Part shown: one piece after another, positions 14,905-24,602 of the stretch | Layout of the letters: each line of letters begins with the position of its first letter | Position numbering within the stretch: the stretch's first letter is position 1 | Source: Bacteroidales bacterium | GTDB taxonomy: Bacteria > Bacteroidota > Bacteroidia > Bacteroidales > UBA932 | DNA length: 64,000 nucleotides | Assembly (NCBI GenBank): GCA_017400135.1 | Contig: JAFPVJ010000024.1 | Coordinates: 1-64,000 of the forward strand | Reading direction: 5' to 3' | Made by a program: the position numbers and the translations under genes | The notes under the pieces: model-generated | Seen by the model: the letters and a program-made list of their open reading frames with translations, nothing else | The model's database searches: none | Told to the model about the DNA's origin: nothing

Positions 14905-16167
14905 ATGAAACGACATCTTCTCCTACTGCTTTTGCTGACCACCGCTTGGACCGCGCTGGGTCAGTCACCCGAGGCCTTTCTGACCGTCTACGGCAAGGTG
15001 CTCGACAACCGGACCGACCAGCCGGTCGCCTTCGCTTCCGTCAGCCTGACCGGAACTCCGATTTCCAATGTAACCAATGCCGACGGATTCTTCTCCCTGA
15101 AAATCCCGGCGGTGACCTCGGCCGATGCAACGGTCGCCATTCACCACCTCGGCTATGTCAACGCAGTGCGTGGCCTGGCCGATTTCCAGGGCTGCACGGC
15201 AGACAAGCCGCTGGCCATCCTCATGACCCCGATGTCCATCCAGTTGGACCCGTCCGTCATCCGTTCCATCGACCCCTGGGTGCTCCTCCAGACCGCCTAT
15301 CGGCGGGTCCGGGACAACTATCCCATGCAGCACGAGCACCTCATCACCTTCTATCGGGAAATGATCCGCAAGGGCAATGTCAAATACCTTGCGCTCAACG
15401 AAGCCATCGTGGATGTCGACAAGGCACCCTACGGCGGTTTTTCCTCGGACCGGGCAGCCATCTACAAGGGACGCGGCAGCCGCAACTTCCAGGCATCCGA
15501 CACGCTCTTCGTCCATTTCCAGGGCGGCATCGTCGGCACCCTGGCCGGTGACATCGTGAAGGATCCCTTCATCGGCTGCACCCTGGACCTCGTTCCGGAG
15601 TCCTACGACCTGTCCGTCGAAGGGTCGGCGGCCATCGACGGCCGCGATTGCATCATCCTGTCCTTCAAGGAGAAGCCCGGCCAGGAACCTATCCTCTTCA
15701 GCGGACGCGTCTATATCGACAGCGAGTCCTACGCCATCGCCAGGACGGAGTACTGGATGAACGTCGCCGGCCGGGAAGAACGGGCCGCCGCCCGCTTCGT
15801 CATCAAAAAGCCCGCCGACTTCCGCATCCGCGCCGAGAAAGCTCACTACATGATGAATTTCAAGCAGGCGGACGGCCGCTGGCACTTCGATTACAGCCGG
15901 CTGGAACTGGTCCTCAACGCCCGCCGCAAGCGCACGCTCTTCTCCCACAACTATACGATTGTCTCGGAAATGGCCGTCACCGACCGCAAGGTAGAGGTCT
16001 ACAAGATTGCGAACCAGGACAAGGTGAAATTCAACGAGATCCTGTCCGACCGTGTCAACGACTTCGCCGATCCCGAATTCTGGGGCAACTACAACGTCAT
16101 CGAACCGGACCAGAGCATAGAAACGGCGATTAAACGCATCATCCGCCAGCTGAAAGCTAGAAACTGA
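14905..16167 (+). CDS. Secreted carboxypeptidase-regulatory-domain protein
   Basis: The 420-residue protein starts with a signal peptide (MKRHLLLLLLLTTAWTALGQ). A CarboxypepD_reg-like (Ig) domain follows at about residues 25-110 (VYGKVLDNRTDQPVAFASVSLTGTPISNV...DGFFSLKIP). A ~300-residue beta-rich region (DPSVIRSIDPWVLLQTAYRRVRDNY... YREMIRKGNVKYLALNEAIVDV) is common in Bacteroidetes envelope proteins. No TonB plug or catalytic motif is visible. Its ATG lies 29 nt after the promoter -7 box, and glpK begins 15 bp after its stop, so the two are probably co-transcribed. Any link to glycerol use rests on position alone. Confidence 0.75.
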   Translation: MKRHLLLLLLLTTAWTALGQSPEAFLTVYGKVLDNRTDQPVAFASVSLTGTPISNVTNADGFFSLKIPAVTSADATVAIHHLGYVNAVRGLADFQGCTADKPLAILMTPMSIQLDPSVIRSIDPWVLLQTAYRRVRDNYPMQHEHLITFYREMIRKGNVKYLALNEAIVDVDKAPYGGFSSDRAAIYKGRGSRNFQASDTLFVHFQGGIVGTLAGDIVKDPFIGCTLDLVPESYDLSVEGSAAIDGRDCIILSFKEKPGQEPILFSGRVYIDSESYAIARTEYWMNVAGREERAAARFVIKKPADFRIRAEKAHYMMNFKQADGRWHFDYSRLELVLNARRKRTLFSHNYTIVSEMAVTDRKVEVYKIANQDKVKFNEILSDRVNDFADPEFWGNYNVIEPDQSIETAIKRIIRQLKARN

Positions 16168-16182
16168 TAACCAGCCATAAAC

Positions 16183-17661
<1,479 letters not shown>

Positions 17662-17665
17662 AGAT

Positions 17666-18394
17666 ATGACACTCTTCATGAAATGCCTATTCGAGTGGCT
17701 CGGCACGCTGGTGCTGGTCCTGCTCGGTGACGGCGTCTGCGCCGGCAATTCCCTCAACAAGACCAAAGGACAAGGAGGCGGATGGGTCGTCATCACGCTG
17801 GCCTGGGGCTTCGCCGTGATGTGCGGCGTCTTCATCGCCGGTCCCTATTCCGGCGCCCACCTCAATCCGGCCGTGACCCTGGGACTCGCGATCGCCGGCA
17901 AGTTCGCCTGGAGCGACGTCCTCGGCTATGTCGTGGCCCAGATGCTCGGCGGCTTCTGCGGCGCGCTGCTGGTCTGGCTGTATTATAAGGACCATTATGA
18001 CGCGACCCCGGATCCCGACACCAAGCTCGGCACCTTCTGCACGATGCCGGCCATCCCGAACCGCTGCCGCAACTTCTTCTGCGAGTTCCTGGGCACCTGG
18101 CTGCTGGTCTTCATCATCCTGATGTTCGCGACCAAAGAGAATTCGCCCACCGTCGGCTTGGGCAGCCTCGGCGCCTTCCCCGTGACGGCGCTCATCATGG
18201 CCATCGGCATGTCGCTGGGCGGCACGACGGGATATGCGATCAATCCGGCCCGAGACTTCGGCCCGCGCTGCGTACACGCCCTCGTGCCCATGAAGGACAA
18301 GCGCGACAGCGGCTGGGGCTACAGCTGGATCCCGGTCCTTGCCCCCCTCTGCGGCGCCGCCTTCGCCGCCCTGACCTTTATCCTGCTGTTCTAA
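17666..18394 (+). CDS. glpF: Glycerol uptake facilitator (aquaglyceroporin)
   Basis: The 242-residue inner-membrane channel has the duplicated aquaporin fold with two half-helix signatures, GAHLNPAVTLG and YAINPARDFGPR. The Asp after the second NPAR favours glycerol-type over water-only pores, which agrees with its place directly after glpK. Six hydrophobic segments are visible. It lets glycerol diffuse in, where GlpK traps it. Its TAA stop overlaps the next gene's ATG by one base (TAATG), indicating translational coupling with the HAD phosphatase. Confidence 0.93.
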   Translation: MTLFMKCLFEWLGTLVLVLLGDGVCAGNSLNKTKGQGGGWVVITLAWGFAVMCGVFIAGPYSGAHLNPAVTLGLAIAGKFAWSDVLGYVVAQMLGGFCGALLVWLYYKDHYDATPDPDTKLGTFCTMPAIPNRCRNFFCEFLGTWLLVFIILMFATKENSPTVGLGSLGAFPVTALIMAIGMSLGGTTGYAINPARDFGPRCVHALVPMKDKRDSGWGYSWIPVLAPLCGAAFAALTFILLF

Positions 18395-19278
18395 TGAACA
18401 ACTACAACCAGACGCTCAGTGCGGCGCAGACCGAAGGACTGCGCCGCCTGCGCCACATCGCCCTCGACATGGACGGCACCATCTACCTGGGCAGCAACAT
18501 CTTCCCATTCACCCTCGACTTCCTGCGCCGCCTGGACGCCCTCGGCATCGGCTACTCCTTCCTCACCAACAACCCGACCCGTTCGGTGGCCGATTATCTG
18601 AAGAAACTGGCCGGCATGGGCATCGAAGCCACCGAGGACAACATGTACACGACCTCGCTCGCCGCGATAGACTATATCAAGGAAACGCACCCGCACGCGA
18701 AGCGCCTCTTCATGCTGGGTACCCCGAGCATGGTGACCCAGTTCGAGAAAGCCGGCTTCGAAGCCTGCGCCGACGATCCGGACGACGTCCCGGACGTGCT
18801 GGTCGTCGCCTTCGATACCACGCTGGTGTATTCCCGGCTCTGCCGGGCCGCCTGGTGGGCCAGCCAGGGCATCCCCTACGTCGCGACCAATCCCGACCGT
18901 GTCTGCCCGACCGACCTGCCCACCGTCCTGGTGGACTGCGGATCCCTGCAGAAATGCATCGAGCACGCGACCGGTCGCCGGCCCGACATCGTCCTCGGAA
19001 AACCCGACCCGACGATGCTCCACGGCATCTGTCACCGCCACGGCCTGCAGCCGGACGAGATCGCCATGGTGGGTGACCGCATCTATACCGACACCGCCAT
19101 GGCCCACAACGCCGGCGCTTTCGGCGTCCTGACCCTCTCGGGCGAAACGAAACTCGAAACCGCCCTCGCCGTCGCCGCCGACGCCGCCGTCAACCCCCAT
19201 CCCGAGTTCTATCCCCCGGACCTCATCATCCGCGACATCGCCGAACTCGCCGATCTATTGGAATCGGCTCATCAATAA
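18394..19278 (+). CDS. HAD-IIA family sugar/polyol phosphatase (NagD-like)
   Basis: The 294-residue product carries the HAD motifs: IALDMDGTIYLG with catalytic Asp25 and Asp27, SFLTNNPTRSVADY (motif II and the IIA cap), GKPDPTMLHGI (Lys) and MVGDRIYTDTAMAHNAG (motif IV Asp pair). The IIA cap is typical of NagD and of glycerol-3-phosphate or 4-nitrophenyl phosphatases. Its coupling to glpF suggests it acts on glycerol 3-phosphate or a related polyol phosphate, but NagD-type enzymes are promiscuous. radC follows 21 bp downstream. Confidence 0.85.
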   Translation: MNNYNQTLSAAQTEGLRRLRHIALDMDGTIYLGSNIFPFTLDFLRRLDALGIGYSFLTNNPTRSVADYLKKLAGMGIEATEDNMYTTSLAAIDYIKETHPHAKRLFMLGTPSMVTQFEKAGFEACADDPDDVPDVLVVAFDTTLVYSRLCRAAWWASQGIPYVATNPDRVCPTDLPTVLVDCGSLQKCIEHATGRRPDIVLGKPDPTMLHGICHRHGLQPDEIAMVGDRIYTDTAMAHNAGAFGVLTLSGETKLETALAVAADAAVNPHPEFYPPDLIIRDIAELADLLESAHQ

Positions 19279-19299
19279 CCACTTAACACAACTTAAACT

Positions 19300-19989
19300 A
19301 TGAAAATTTCAGACTATTGCGCGAGCGAACGCCCGCGCGAAAAACTCCTCTCCCGCGGCCCCGCCGCCCTCGGCAACGCCGAACTCCTCGCCATCCTCCT
19401 CCGCGTCGGTCCCCCCGGCGAAAGCGTCCTCGACCTGGCCCAGAAACTCCTCGCCTCCGTGGACGGGAGCCTCCTGAAACTCTCCGGATCGACCGTGGAC
19501 CAGCTCTGCCGGCATTCCGGCATCAAAAACGAGAAGGCTGCCACCCTCCTGGCCGCCTTCGAACTGGGCCGCCGTTTCCTCGCCGAAGCCTCCTGGCTGC
19601 CCTCGGAAAGCATCACGACCCCGGAACAGGTCTACCGGACCATGATTCCCCTGCTGAAGGGACTGGACCACGAGGAATGCTGGATCCTCCTGGTCAACAA
19701 TGCCCAGAAAATCATCGGCAGGCGCCAGATGACCCGGGGCGGCAGCGCCTCGACGACCATCGATATCAAGGACATCCTCAAAGCCGCCCTCGACCAGGGC
19801 GCGCAGGGCATCATCCTGGTCCACAACCACCCTTCGGGCAACCCGGTTCCGGGCTCGGCCGACATCGCCGAGACCAAGGCCCTGCAAAAAGCTGCCCGGC
19901 CGATGGACCTGACGCTCCTCGACCATGTAATCGTGTGTGACAGTTGTTATTACAGCTTTACAGACGACCGGATGGCCCAGGCCCTATAG
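19300..19989 (+). CDS. radC: RadC-family JAB-domain protein
   Basis: The 229-residue protein has the UPF0758/RadC layout: an N-terminal helix-hairpin-helix region (RGPAALGNAELLAILLRVGPPGESVLDLA) and a C-terminal JAB/MPN domain. The metal-site motif is seen as VHNHPSGNPVPGSADI (about residues 174-189), preceded by SASTTIDIKDILKAAL. Despite the old name a direct role in DNA repair is not established; the fold is that of a metalloprotease or isopeptidase. Its last 6 bp overlap the 3' end of rpoN on the other strand. Confidence 0.93.
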   Translation: MKISDYCASERPREKLLSRGPAALGNAELLAILLRVGPPGESVLDLAQKLLASVDGSLLKLSGSTVDQLCRHSGIKNEKAATLLAAFELGRRFLAEASWLPSESITTPEQVYRTMIPLLKGLDHEECWILLVNNAQKIIGRRQMTRGGSASTTIDIKDILKAALDQGAQGIILVHNHPSGNPVPGSADIAETKALQKAARPMDLTLLDHVIVCDSCYYSFTDDRMAQAL

Positions 19990-21399
19990 CTCTTTGCGCA
20001 GGCGCGCCTTGGCGATGCCGAGCTGGTCTCGGTATTTGGCGATGGTGCGCCGCGCAACCTTGAAGCCCTTGGCCTCCATCTCGGTCACGAGCTGATCGTC
20101 GGTCAGGGGCTTGGACTTGTCTTCGCCGTCCACCAGCTCCTGCAACGCCCGCTTGAGCCCACGGGTCGAGACCTCCTCGCCATCCTGGTTTTCCAGGCCT
20201 TCGGAGAAGAAATACTTGAGAGGGAAGATGCCGAAATGGGTCTCGATGTATTTGCTGCTTACGACGCGCGAAATCGTGGAGATATCGAAGCCCGTCAGGG
20301 CCGCTATGTCCTTGAGAACCATGGGCTTGAGCTTGGACTCGTCGCCATCGATGAAATAGTCGTGCTGGAAGTCGATGATGGTCTGCATCGTCGTCTGGAG
20401 GGTGTTGTGGCGCTGCTTGAGCGCCTCCACAAACCACTTAGCCGAATCGACCCGCTGCTTGACGAAGACGGCGGCCTCCTTGACCTTGGGATCGTTGGTC
20501 GTCTTGGCAGCATCCAGGATGTCGGAATATTTCTTCTTGACCTTGACTTCCGGCAGGGGGAAACGGGGCATCGACAGGTTCAGGCTGCCGTCCGGTCCGA
20601 GATCCAGCACGAAATCGGGGACGACTTGCTGGGCCTGGTCCGAATAGGAATCGTCCACCTGGCCGCCCGGATTCGGATTGAGCTTGCTGATGCGGGTGAC
20701 CGCCGCCCGGAGCTGCTCCTTATCGATGTTCATCCGGGACATAATCTTCTGGAAATGCTTGCTCGCGAAGTCGGGGAAATAGTCCCTGAGGATGGTCTCC
20801 GCGTGGACGACATCTTCCGTACGCTCGCAGCCGCGCAGCTGGAGCAGGAGGCACTCGCGCAGGTCCCGCGCCCCGACGCCGACCGGTTCGAAATCCTGGA
20901 TGATGCGCAGGATCCTTCCGATTTCCACCTCGTCCGTCTCAATGTTGAAACGGAAGGCCATGTCGTCGGCCAGCGAGGCGAAGTCGCGGCGCAGATAGCC
21001 GTCCTCATCCAGGCTGCCGATGAGGAACTTGCCGACCTCGTATTCGTGCGGGGTGAGCTGGCGGAAGCCGAGTTGGTCCGTCAGGCTCTGCGTGAAACTC
21101 TCCTTGACGGAGAAGGTGTTGTATTCGGGACGTTCGTCCTTGCCCCAGTTGTTGACCCTTAATTTGTAGGTAGGAATCTCGCCGTCGTCCTTGATCTCGT
21201 CGATCGAGACGTCTTTCGGCTGGTCGTCGTCTTCCTTGCGGTCCGAGGGGTGGTCATCATCCAGCACGGGATTGTTGTCCAGTTCGTTCCGGACAGCCTG
21301 GGCGAGCTCCACGATGGGGGTTTCGATCAGCCGGATCGTCTGGATCTGAAGCGGGGAAAGCTTCTGCTGCTGCTTGATTTCCAGTCCCTGTTTCAGCAT
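19984..21399 (-). CDS. rpoN: RNA polymerase sigma-54 factor
   Basis: The 471-residue protein begins with the Gln-rich region I (MLKQGLEIKQQQKLSPLQIQTIRLIE), which contacts activators. An acidic region II (DDDHPSDRKEDDDQ) and the core-binding and HTH regions follow. It ends with the RpoN box ARRTIAKYRDQ (from residue 449) that reads the -24 element. It directs transcription from -24/-12 promoters that need an AAA+ activator. It is the third gene of a unit with the LEA14-like lipoprotein and the SPOR protein, starting 9 bp after the latter. Confidence 0.95.
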   Translation of the reverse strand: MLKQGLEIKQQQKLSPLQIQTIRLIETPIVELAQAVRNELDNNPVLDDDHPSDRKEDDDQPKDVSIDEIKDDGEIPTYKLRVNNWGKDERPEYNTFSVKESFTQSLTDQLGFRQLTPHEYEVGKFLIGSLDEDGYLRRDFASLADDMAFRFNIETDEVEIGRILRIIQDFEPVGVGARDLRECLLLQLRGCERTEDVVHAETILRDYFPDFASKHFQKIMSRMNIDKEQLRAAVTRISKLNPNPGGQVDDSYSDQAQQVVPDFVLDLGPDGSLNLSMPRFPLPEVKVKKKYSDILDAAKTTNDPKVKEAAVFVKQRVDSAKWFVEALKQRHNTLQTTMQTIIDFQHDYFIDGDESKLKPMVLKDIAALTGFDISTISRVVSSKYIETHFGIFPLKYFFSEGLENQDGEEVSTRGLKRALQELVDGEDKSKPLTDDQLVTEMEAKGFKVARRTIAKYRDQLGIAKARLRKEL

Positions 21400-21408
21400 G
21401 GCTGCAGG

Positions 21409-21987
21409 TTACTTGGACGCAGGCTTATAGACCTGTACGGTATCCGCGACGTAGGCGTTGCTGCGGTCTGCGGGCGGATAGTTGATCTGCTCCTTGACGA
21501 TGAAGGCGCTGGGGAACATACCCTTCACCCGGTTGAGCAGGCGGAGCGCTTCGGACTTGGTCCGGAAGTCTCCGACCGTCACCTTGAAGTGGGGGCTGGT
21601 GAAACTGCGATAGGCCGAATAGCCCGGGAAAGCGCCGCGGAAGCGGTTCATCGCCGCCTCGGATGCGCCACGGGAATTCTGCTTGTTGTCAAAGAAGATG
21701 CGCACGCGATAGCCGTTCATCTTCTTGCGGCGGTTGTAGGAAATATGGGCGTTCATCGCCGTCACGATGCCGGGATCCTGGCTGACGGAAACACCCTTGG
21801 CGTCGCGGGCGAGAACGGAGAAAATGGACTTGCCTTCCAGGGCCGCATCGGAAGCGGCAGAGGGCCTGTAAACGATCGAATCGATCGCCACCATGCCTTC
21901 GGGGGCCTTGTTCTCCTGGGCGCGCAGGGCGGCGAAGGAGAGGAGGGACAACAGCAGGATGAGGGTCAGTTTCTTCATACGCATCAT
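21409..21987 (-). CDS. Secreted SPOR-domain protein
   Basis: The 192-residue protein has a signal peptide (MRMKKLTLILLLSLLSFAALRAQ) and a C-terminal SPOR-like domain. The visible marks are GYRVRIFFDNKQNSRGASEAAMN and FTSPHFKVTVGDFRTKSEALRLLNRVKGMFPSAFIVKE. SPOR domains bind denuded glycan strands of peptidoglycan, often at division sites. It overlaps the lipoprotein gene before it by 4 bp and lies 9 bp before rpoN. Confidence 0.85.
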   Translation of the reverse strand: MMRMKKLTLILLLSLLSFAALRAQENKAPEGMVAIDSIVYRPSAASDAALEGKSIFSVLARDAKGVSVSQDPGIVTAMNAHISYNRRKKMNGYRVRIFFDNKQNSRGASEAAMNRFRGAFPGYSAYRSFTSPHFKVTVGDFRTKSEALRLLNRVKGMFPSAFIVKEQINYPPADRSNAYVADTVQVYKPASK

Positions 21988-22487
21988 AATTTGAAGGTCT
22001 CGGCGGAGCGTCCTTTCTCCATCAGGTCCTTGACCGGAATGTCATTGTATACCAGTGTTTTCTTCAATCCGTTATTCAAGGTCACCAGGGCGGAGAGATC
22101 CACCACGCAGCCCTCGAAATCCATGTTCTTCAGCAGGCTCAGGATCTGGAAGAGAGACAGGTTCTCGCTCAGGGTGACGGTGCAGGGAAGCACGTATTCC
22201 TTGTCGGACTTCTTCTCGACGGTGACGGGAGCCCCCTCGAGGTACGCGATCTCATTTTCTCCGTCCCTGACCGTTCCCTTCAGGTCGGAAATCGTAAAGC
22301 CGACCGTCGGGTTATGGACGCCCACCAGCGCGACGGCGTCAACCGCGCGCATGCCGTTGGGTGAGAAGGACTCCACCTGGAAGGAGGTCACCTCGATCTC
22401 CTTGAATTTGCCGCAGCCGACCGCCAGGACGAGGATCGCCAGGCAGGTCAGCAGCCGGATCGGAAAAGTTCTTGAGGATGCTTGCAT
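21984..22487 (-). CDS. LEA14-like lipoprotein
   Basis: The 167-residue protein has a lipoprotein signal (LVLAVGC, Cys25) and a single beta-sandwich resembling LEA type 2 domains. The clearest stretch is VALVGVHNPTVGFTISDLKGTVRDGENEIAYLEGAP, the N-P pair being characteristic. The role of such lipoproteins in Bacteroidetes is not known. First gene of the minus-strand unit with the SPOR protein and rpoN; its ATG lies 5 nt from the candidate TAnnTTTG box. Confidence 0.7.
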   Translation of the reverse strand: MQASSRTFPIRLLTCLAILVLAVGCGKFKEIEVTSFQVESFSPNGMRAVDAVALVGVHNPTVGFTISDLKGTVRDGENEIAYLEGAPVTVEKKSDKEYVLPCTVTLSENLSLFQILSLLKNMDFEGCVVDLSALVTLNNGLKKTLVYNDIPVKDLMEKGRSAETFKL

Positions 22488-22492
22488 AAGTG

Positions 22493-22500
22493 CAAATATA
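22493..22500 (-). promoter_or_regulatory. Candidate -7 box for the lipoprotein-SPOR-rpoN unit
   Basis: The minus strand reads TATATTTG at 22500-22493, only 5 nt before the ATG at 22487. A T-run stands where the -33 box is expected. It is back to back with the miaB box, so the two units may share a control region. Confidence 0.45.
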
Positions 22501-22521
22501 GGGATATTCGCCGAAAAAAAC

Positions 22522-22529
22522 TATCTTTG
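22522..22529 (+). promoter_or_regulatory. Candidate -7 box for miaB
   Basis: TATCTTTG fits TAnnTTTG and is 23 nt from the ATG at 22553. No exact TTG is seen at the usual distance. Confidence 0.5.
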
Positions 22530-22552
22530 CCCCCACGCTATCGCAGAATACC

Positions 22553-23890
22553 ATGTCAGACCCGCGCAAAATCTATATCGAGACCTACGGGTGCCAGATG
22601 AACGTCAATGACACCGAGGTCGTTTTCGCCATCCTGGCCCGTCACGGCTATGTCCGCACGGAAGAGATGGACGAAGCCGACGTCATCATGGCCAACACCT
22701 GCTCCGTCCGGGACAACGCGGAGCAGCGGATCTGGGGCCGGATCGAGGTGTTCAATCTGCAGAAAAGGGCCCGCCCCGGCGTTGTCGTCGGCATCCTGGG
22801 CTGCATGGCGGAGCGCCTGAAGGACAAACTGTTGGAAACGCGGAAGGTGGATCTCGTCGCCGGCCCGGACGCCTACCGCCGCCTGCCGGAGATGCTCGCC
22901 GCCGTACGTCCGGACAGCCCGCAAATCGACGTCGCCCTTTCCCGGGACGAGACGTACGCGGACATTTCTCCCGTCCGGACCGACCGCAACGGCGTGTCGG
23001 CCTTCATCTCCATCATGCGCGGCTGCAACAACGTCTGCTCCTATTGCGTGGTGCCCTACACCCGGGGCGTCGAGCGCAGCCGGGATCCCCGGACCATCGT
23101 GCGCGAAGCCTGCGAAGTGTTTTCCCAAGGCTACAAGGAAGTGACGCTGCTGGGGCAGAACGTGGATTCCTATTGCTGGAAAGAGGAAGGGCGGCCGGAC
23201 GTCAGTTTCGCCGACCTGCTGGAGATGGTCTCGCAGGTCAGCCCGGAGCTGCGCGTGCGTTTCGCCACCTCCAACCCCCAGGACATCTCCGACGCCGTGC
23301 TGGAGACGATGGCGCGCCACGAAAACATCTGCAAGCACATCCACCTGCCGGTGCAGTCCGGCAGCAACCGCATGCTGGAGAAGATGCGGCGGCGCTATAC
23401 CCGCGAATGGTATCTGGAGCGGGTCGCCCGGATCCGGGAGATCCTGCCCGGCTGCGGGCTGACGACCGACGTGATCGCGGGCTTCTGTTCGGAAACGGAG
23501 GAAGACCACCTGCTGACCCTTTCCCTATTCGAGAAAGTGGGGTTCGACACGGCGTTCATGTTCCAGTATTCCGAACGCCCGGGGACCATCGCGGCCCGCA
23601 AGTATCCCGACGACGTGGATCCGGCGACCAAGACGCGGCGCCTGAACGAGATCATTGCGCTCCAGAACCGCAAGAGCCTGGAGAGTTACCGGGCGGATAT
23701 CGGCAAGCGTTTCAAGGTGCTGGTGGAAGGCCCGTCGAAGAAGAATCCGGACGAGCTCTGCGGCCGCGCCTCCAACAACAAGATGTGCGTCTTCCCCGGC
23801 CTGCCGTCGCTGAAGCCCGGCGACTATGTCGAAGTCGAAGTCACCGGCTGCACCTCCGCCACGCTCCTCTGCAAGCTGACCGATGCTTGA
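22553..23890 (+). CDS. miaB: tRNA-2-methylthio-N6-dimethylallyladenosine synthase
   Basis: The 445-residue radical-SAM methylthiotransferase adds the methylthio group to i6A37 of tRNAs reading UNN codons. The N-terminal domain supplies the three cysteines of the auxiliary 4Fe-4S cluster (YGCQMNVND Cys14, ANTCSVRD Cys50, LGCMAERL Cys84). The radical-SAM cluster is CNNVCSYC (Cys158, 162, 165), followed by VPYTRGVERSR. A C-terminal TRAM domain ends the protein (FKVLVEGPSKKN...VEVEVTGCTSATLLCKL). The preserved CNNVCSYCVVPYTRG block favours MiaB over MtaB or RimO. It is a single-gene unit closed by the long hairpin at 23950-24030. Confidence 0.93.
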   Translation: MSDPRKIYIETYGCQMNVNDTEVVFAILARHGYVRTEEMDEADVIMANTCSVRDNAEQRIWGRIEVFNLQKRARPGVVVGILGCMAERLKDKLLETRKVDLVAGPDAYRRLPEMLAAVRPDSPQIDVALSRDETYADISPVRTDRNGVSAFISIMRGCNNVCSYCVVPYTRGVERSRDPRTIVREACEVFSQGYKEVTLLGQNVDSYCWKEEGRPDVSFADLLEMVSQVSPELRVRFATSNPQDISDAVLETMARHENICKHIHLPVQSGSNRMLEKMRRRYTREWYLERVARIREILPGCGLTTDVIAGFCSETEEDHLLTLSLFEKVGFDTAFMFQYSERPGTIAARKYPDDVDPATKTRRLNEIIALQNRKSLESYRADIGKRFKVLVEGPSKKNPDELCGRASNNKMCVFPGLPSLKPGDYVEVEVTGCTSATLLCKLTDA

Positions 23891-23949
23891 GCCGTTTTCC
23901 GTAAACAGCTGACCATCAATTAACAACCACGTAACTGACGGCCTCCCAG

Positions 23950-24030
23950 GCAGGGTGGCTGTGCAGTTTTGAGAGCATTCCCCGAAGGGTTCTTTCCTGC
24001 TCCCAAGACTGCACAGCTACCCTGCTTTTT
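23950..24030 (+). terminator. Long palindromic terminator after miaB
   Basis: A 20-bp stem (23950-23969 with 24006-24025, two G-T wobbles) encloses a 36-nt loop that holds GCATTCCCCGAAGGG. Five T residues follow at 24026-24030. The loop core closely resembles the core of the palindrome inside truB (43625-43707), so this may be an inserted palindromic element doing terminator duty. The remaining gap 23891-24137 otherwise holds only the dcw promoter. Confidence 0.75.
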
Positions 24031-24068
24031 AGGGTTGTTCAAAACTTTGTGGAAAAATTTGGAAAGGA

Positions 24069-24101
24069 TTGGAAGAAAATGGAAAACTTTTTCTACCTTT
24101 G
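24069..24101 (+). promoter_or_regulatory. Promoter of the dcw cluster
   Basis: TTG (24069-24071), a 22-nt spacer and TACCTTTG (24094-24101). The leader to the mraZ ATG at 24138 is about 30 nt. No second promoter of this type is obvious within the tightly packed cluster, so much of it may depend on this one. Confidence 0.7.
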
Positions 24102-24137
24102 TAACCAATCGCGTGTAACACTAAGTTTCATTTTGGT

Positions 24138-24590
24138 ATGGTCACCTTCTACGGCAAATACACCAGCAAATTGGACGACAAGGGAAGGCTCGTTCTTCCT
24201 GCGCCGCTCAAAGGTGTATTGCCGGAGGGGGGTGATATGAGATTCGTTGTCCGGAAGGACATTTTCGCCAGCTGCCTCGAGATGTATACCTACGAAGAGT
24301 GGGAAAAGCAGGCGGCCGAGGTGAGAGCCCGACTCAACTTCTTCAACGTGGAGCACGCGACGTTCTGGAGAGCCTACATGCGTGACTGCGTCATCGTCGA
24401 ACCCGACGCCAAATTCGGCCGCATCACCATCTCGAAAGAACTGCTCGATGGCATCGGAGTGACAAAGGAAGTGGAGTTTGTCGGCAACGGATTCAAGATC
24501 GAAGTGTGGGCCAAGGAGCAATACGAGGCCTCCAAGATCTCCAATGACGAATTCGTAGCTATCGCCGGGAAACTGCCTGCAAACAGGTAG
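24138..24590 (+). CDS. mraZ: Transcriptional regulator MraZ
   Basis: The 150-residue product has two SpoVT/AbrB-like swapped-hairpin halves: FYGKYTSKLDDKGRLVLPAPLKG and DCVIVEPDAKFGRITISKELLDGIG. Each carries the D-x-K/F-G-R core that binds DNA in the ring-shaped MraZ oligomer. In other bacteria MraZ binds repeats in its own promoter and represses the dcw operon. I see no obvious GTG-type repeats here. It is the first gene of the cluster, with rsmH 12 bp on. Confidence 0.92.
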   Translation: MVTFYGKYTSKLDDKGRLVLPAPLKGVLPEGGDMRFVVRKDIFASCLEMYTYEEWEKQAAEVRARLNFFNVEHATFWRAYMRDCVIVEPDAKFGRITISKELLDGIGVTKEVEFVGNGFKIEVWAKEQYEASKISNDEFVAIAGKLPANR

Positions 24591-24602
24591 GAGGGCGATA
24601 CG

